A stretch of 64,000 bases of DNA from Paenibacillus sp. GP183 (GTDB lineage Bacteria > Bacillota > Bacilli > Paenibacillales > NBRC-103111): positions 4,334,001 through 4,398,000 of the forward strand of contig NZ_FNSW01000001.1 of the NCBI RefSeq assembly GCF_900104695.1, read 5' to 3'. Of the stretch, positions 61,405-64,000 are shown piece by piece. The position numbers and the translations under genes are program-made. Below the pieces are notes generated by a model. The model was not told the DNA's origin, ran no database searches, and saw only the letters and a list, made by a program, of their open reading frames with translations. Within the stretch, counting starts at the first letter, position 1; every line of letters begins with the position of its first letter.

Positions 61405-62383
61405 ATTCTTCTTCCGCAGCCCCTTACAAGAGCACATCCAAGCAATGATCCACCAAAAACAATCGCTTGGCTACAAGTATGACATCAGTGCAAGGTCACT
61501 CTTTAAGTTTGACCAGTTCTGTGTGGCATATGGCTGCACAGAACCACATATATCCAAAGAACTGGTCCAAGCATGGATTCAGAAGCGACCGAATGAAGCC
61601 CAGGCGACCCTGCAGAACCGGATTATTGTCGTACGGCAACTGGCTATGTATATGAACCGTCTTGGCGTTCAAGCTTATCTAGTGCCGAAGAACATCATGC
61701 CAAAGGGGCCCCGATACATCCCGTACATTTTCAGTAATGAAGAGCTCGCGGCGCTTTTTAAGCAGGCTAACGCTTGTCACTACCGTCCTGAGGTTCCAGA
61801 TAGACAATGGATCATGCCGTTGTTGTTCCGTTTGCTCTACGGTTGCGGTTTACGAATCTCTGAAGCACTACATCTGAAATTGCGGGATGTGGACCTAGAA
61901 AGCGGCGTACTAACCATTCTGGATGGGAAATTCAATAAGGACAGACTGGTCCCACTTTCTGCGGAACTGCTTCAACGATGCCATGCCTATATGAAACAGG
62001 TTCATCCTTTTTCAGATGTAAATGCGTATTTTTTTCCGGCTCCAAATGGACGAGCTGTCACCCACAATAATGTGTACAAGAACTTCCGAAATTTCCTCTG
62101 GAAGGCTCGAATTTCTCACGGCGGATGGGGAAAAGGACCTCGCATTCACGACTTCCGCCATACCTTTGCCGTCCATTGCCTTCGACGTTGGGTTCTGGAA
62201 GGTAAAGATCTAACAGCTTATCTACCTATTCTAAAAACATATTTAGGACACCATTCGTTTAGTGATACATCCCAATACCTGAGACTTACTGCGGAACTTT
62301 ACCCGGATATTACGGCAAAAGTGGAGCAGGCTTTCGGTCACGTCATCCCCGCTATGGGAGGAGATGGCCTTGAAACCAACTGA
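61397..62383 (+). CDS. RIT second tyrosine recombinase (RitB-like)
   Basis: A 328-residue tyrosine recombinase that appears intact. The N-terminal core-binding domain runs to about 150. Catalytic residues: Arg in YGCGLRISEALHLKLRD, Lys region GKFNKDRLVPL, HDFRHTFAVHCLRR, LGHHSFSDTSQYLRL with the Tyr. It overlaps the first gene by 8 bases and the third by 20, so the three are translated as a unit, as is typical of RIT elements. It presumably acts with its partners at the element ends. Confidence 0.9.
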   Translation: MSEFFFRSPLQEHIQAMIHQKQSLGYKYDISARSLFKFDQFCVAYGCTEPHISKELVQAWIQKRPNEAQATLQNRIIVVRQLAMYMNRLGVQAYLVPKNIMPKGPRYIPYIFSNEELAALFKQANACHYRPEVPDRQWIMPLLFRLLYGCGLRISEALHLKLRDVDLESGVLTILDGKFNKDRLVPLSAELLQRCHAYMKQVHPFSDVNAYFFPAPNGRAVTHNNVYKNFRNFLWKARISHGGWGKGPRIHDFRHTFAVHCLRRWVLEGKDLTAYLPILKTYLGHHSFSDTSQYLRLTAELYPDITAKVEQAFGHVIPAMGGDGLETN

Positions 62384-63380
62384 CCTTGCCAAGGCGTTAT
62401 CCCAATATTTATCTGCTTACCTTCCAGGACAGCGCAACGTTAGTCCCAACACCATTTCATCCTACCGAGACACTTTTAAACTGTTCCTTACTTACTGCAA
62501 ACAAGAAAAAGGTCTGACTATTGAGAGGCTCGGGCTTTCGCAGATAGATGAATCACTGGTACTCGCCTTTTTGAAGTGGCTTGAAGAGGTTAGAAACAAC
62601 GGCATATCTACGCGGAACCAGCGCTTGGCATGCATTCATGCATTTTTCCGTTATGTGCAGACGGAACATCCTGTCGGTTTGCTCAACTACCAGAAAATCC
62701 TTGCCATTCCAATGAAAAAGGCGCCAAAGCCGACGGTGAACCATCTTACTCCCGATTCGTTACAACTAATACTCGCACAGCCCGATCTTTCTACATCTGG
62801 AGGGCGCCGTGATGCGACGTTGTTATCCGTCTTGTACGATACTGGGGCCAGGGTGCAAGAATTAGTTGATCTACGTGTCCGTGACGTTCGCTTAGACCCG
62901 CCTCCGGTTCTAAGCCTTACTGGTAAAGGTCGAAAAACTAGACATGTCCCACTCATGTCTAACACGGAGGCCGTACTCAGGCAGTTTATGACAGAGGCCC
63001 GCTTGCTTCAAATTGGCATGCAAGATCGGCCTCTTTTTTGTAACCGACAGCATGGGAAGATGACACGGGAAGGCGTTGCATTTATCTTGGATAAATATGT
63101 TGCCCGTGCTCGTGCTGTTTCTTCAGCCATTCCGGACAAAGTAACTCCACATGTACTGAGACATACAAAAGCAATGCATTTATTACAGGCCGGTGTTAAT
63201 TTGATCTACATACGGGATCTGTTAGGGCATGTTGACATTACCACGACGGAGGTTTACGCTCGGGCGGATACAGAGTTGAAACGAAAAGCGTTGGAGCAGG
63301 CCTACCCTAACATGGTTTCAGAAGGACTGCCGCAATGGAACCAAGATGAAGATCTCATTGCGTGGCTGACCAGTCTCTAA
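62364..63380 (+). CDS. RIT third tyrosine recombinase (RitC-like)
   Basis: A 338-residue tyrosine recombinase, apparently intact. Core-binding domain 1-130; catalytic Arg in YDTGARVQELVDLRVRD, Lys in LTGKGRKTRHVPL, HVLRHTKAMHLLQAG, LLGHVDITTTEVYARAD with the nucleophilic Tyr. ATG at 62364 follows GGGAGGAG inside the end of the second gene. The stop lies 13 bases before the right end repeat begins. Confidence 0.9.
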   Translation: MALKPTDLAKALSQYLSAYLPGQRNVSPNTISSYRDTFKLFLTYCKQEKGLTIERLGLSQIDESLVLAFLKWLEEVRNNGISTRNQRLACIHAFFRYVQTEHPVGLLNYQKILAIPMKKAPKPTVNHLTPDSLQLILAQPDLSTSGGRRDATLLSVLYDTGARVQELVDLRVRDVRLDPPPVLSLTGKGRKTRHVPLMSNTEAVLRQFMTEARLLQIGMQDRPLFCNRQHGKMTREGVAFILDKYVARARAVSSAIPDKVTPHVLRHTKAMHLLQAGVNLIYIRDLLGHVDITTTEVYARADTELKRKALEQAYPNMVSEGLPQWNQDEDLIAWLTSL

Positions 63381-63392
63381 CTTGAACAGATA

Positions 63393-63458
63393 TTATGCAA
63401 AGTAAAACTAGCTACAATCCTGATGAATATTGGGTTTGTAGCGATTTACTTTGCATAA
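63393..63458. repeat. Right end of the RIT element, paired inverted sites
   Basis: TTATGCAAAGTAA (63393-63405) and TTACTTTGCATAA (63446-63458), 40 bases apart, the same words as at the left end. The inner spacer sequences of the two ends are not alike. Confidence 0.85.
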
Positions 63459-63473
63459 TACTTTACTTCTCAT

Positions 63474-64000
63474 AAGGTGGTCCGTTAAGTCCGCTGTTTT
63501 CCAACATTGTGCTGGATGAACTAGACCAAGAACTAGAGAAGCGTGGACTCCGCTTCGTCCGCTATGCGGACGACTGCAACATCTACGTAAAGACCCAAAG
63601 AGCAGGCGAACGAGTGAAGGCGACTGTGACCAAATTCATTGAGAGCAAGCTCAAACTTAAGGTAAACCAAGCGAAAAGTGCGATAGACCGTCCGTGGAAA
63701 CGAAAGTTTCTTGGATTTAGTTTTAGCGTGAACGAACAGCCAAAAGTAAGAATTGCCAAGCAATCCTTACAGAAAGCTAAGGCCAAAATCCGAGAGATTA
63801 CCTCTCGGAAGAAGCCAATGAAGATGGAGGAGCGGATTAAAGAGCTGAACCAATACCTTATCGGATGGTGCGGCTATTTCTCGCTCGCAGATACGCCAAG
63901 TATTTTTATGGATATGGACAAGTGGATTCGAAGAAGGCTACGTATGTGTCTTTGGAAGCAATGGAAGTTACCTAAGACCAAAGTAAAAAGGCTTGTATCC
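63474..64000 (+). pseudogene. Group II intron reverse transcriptase/maturase, 5' truncated, runs off window
   Basis: Homology begins abruptly at GGPLSPLFSNIVLDELDQEL (63476), 16 bases after the RIT right end; the codon before is TAA where the family has Gln in TPQGG. The catalytic YADD is present in RFVRYADDCNIYVK, followed by KSAIDRPWKRKFLGFSF and the maturase (X) domain, KELNQYLIGWCGYFSLADTP. The N-terminal half of the RT, with fingers and palm start, is absent. The frame is open to base 64000. No start codon is available, so it is a relic unless expressed by fusion. Confidence 0.88.

Larger units (their letters stand above)
60375..63458 (+). mobile_element. RIT (recombinase in trio) element
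   Basis: Three overlapping tyrosine recombinase genes in one direction, with no cargo, bounded by symmetrical ends. This is the layout described for RIT elements in other bacteria. Each end holds TTATGCAAAGTAA and its inverse TTACTTTGCATAA about 40 bases apart. The element is about 3.08 kb, or 3.4 kb if the missing middle of the first gene is added. Right of it lies a group II intron RT half. Since the first gene is broken, the element is probably immobile. Confidence 0.78.

Noticed and set aside
60375-63458. Tn554-type transposon
   Set aside because: Tn554 has tnpA, tnpB and a small non-recombinase tnpC plus cargo. Here all three are tyrosine recombinases of similar size without cargo, and the ends are paired inverted sites.
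63533-63786. Minus-strand frames at the right edge
   Set aside because: They are shadows of the group II intron RT, which has clear YADD and maturase motifs on the plus strand.

Overview
The window looks like a chromosome segment of a spore-forming, low-to-mid-GC Firmicute, most likely Paenibacillus or a close relative. The support is family-level: split glycine decarboxylase subunits behind a tandem glycine riboswitch, a SigI/RsgI pair, a GerA/GerC/GerB germinant-receptor operon, an IDEAL-domain protein, a DUF4912/GT4/GH15 cluster, Bacillus-type Shine-Dalgarno sites and many U-tailed terminators. Genus is an inference. I saw no rRNA, tRNA or CRISPR array.

Layout. 1-5 kb: the 3' part of a 2-Cys peroxiredoxin, a GcvH paralogue without the lipoyl lysine, and a minus-strand carbohydrate cluster (frameshifted DUF4912 gene, GT4 glycosyltransferase, GH15 glucoamylase-like enzyme). 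5-9 kb: a zinc-ribbon-like protein, a DUF697-like protein, sigI-rsgI with a likely self-recognised promoter, then nineteen perfect copies of a 12-bp repeat. 9-17.5 kb: DUF559 nuclease-like protein, aldo/keto reductase, leucyl aminopeptidase, MFS transporter, Gfo/Idh/MocA oxidoreductase and small enzymes. 17.5-22.3 kb: riboswitch-gcvT-gcvPA-gcvPB with gcvH divergent. 22.3-28.6 kb: two molybdopterin enzymes, a phosphodiester glycosidase-like protein, a degenerate SRAP protein and an MFS pump.

28.7-38.3 kb is a metal and metalloid resistance island. It holds arsC-arsR-arsB-arsC, a cysteine-paired MarR with arsM, a SoxR-like MerR regulator with a divergent target and ynfA, a CmtR-like sensor with a CadA-type ATPase, and a CzrA-like sensor with a CDF exporter. 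Most units have a visible palindrome near the promoter. An IS1182-type element (38.3-39.9 kb) has inserted in the terminator hairpin of the neighbouring ger operon and duplicated that whole hairpin.

40-58.5 kb is ordinary chromosome: ger operon, MarR-MFS pair, non-homologous end-joining genes (ku, separate ligase and polymerase genes), thyA-folA, a YcnI-like protein, a NarL-type two-component system, a NicO transporter, a chemoreceptor and an esterase.

58.5-64 kb is a mobile-element scrapyard. A second, 5'-truncated IS copy is joined in frame to a short piece of a group II intron reverse transcriptase. Next is a fragment of a tyrosine recombinase, then a recombinase-in-trio (RIT) element with symmetrical ends, and finally the C-terminal half of a group II intron reverse transcriptase running off the window. 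The first recombinase gene of the trio lacks its middle third, and the segment that fits the gap lies just outside the left end. This apparent segment swap is the most unusual structure in the window.
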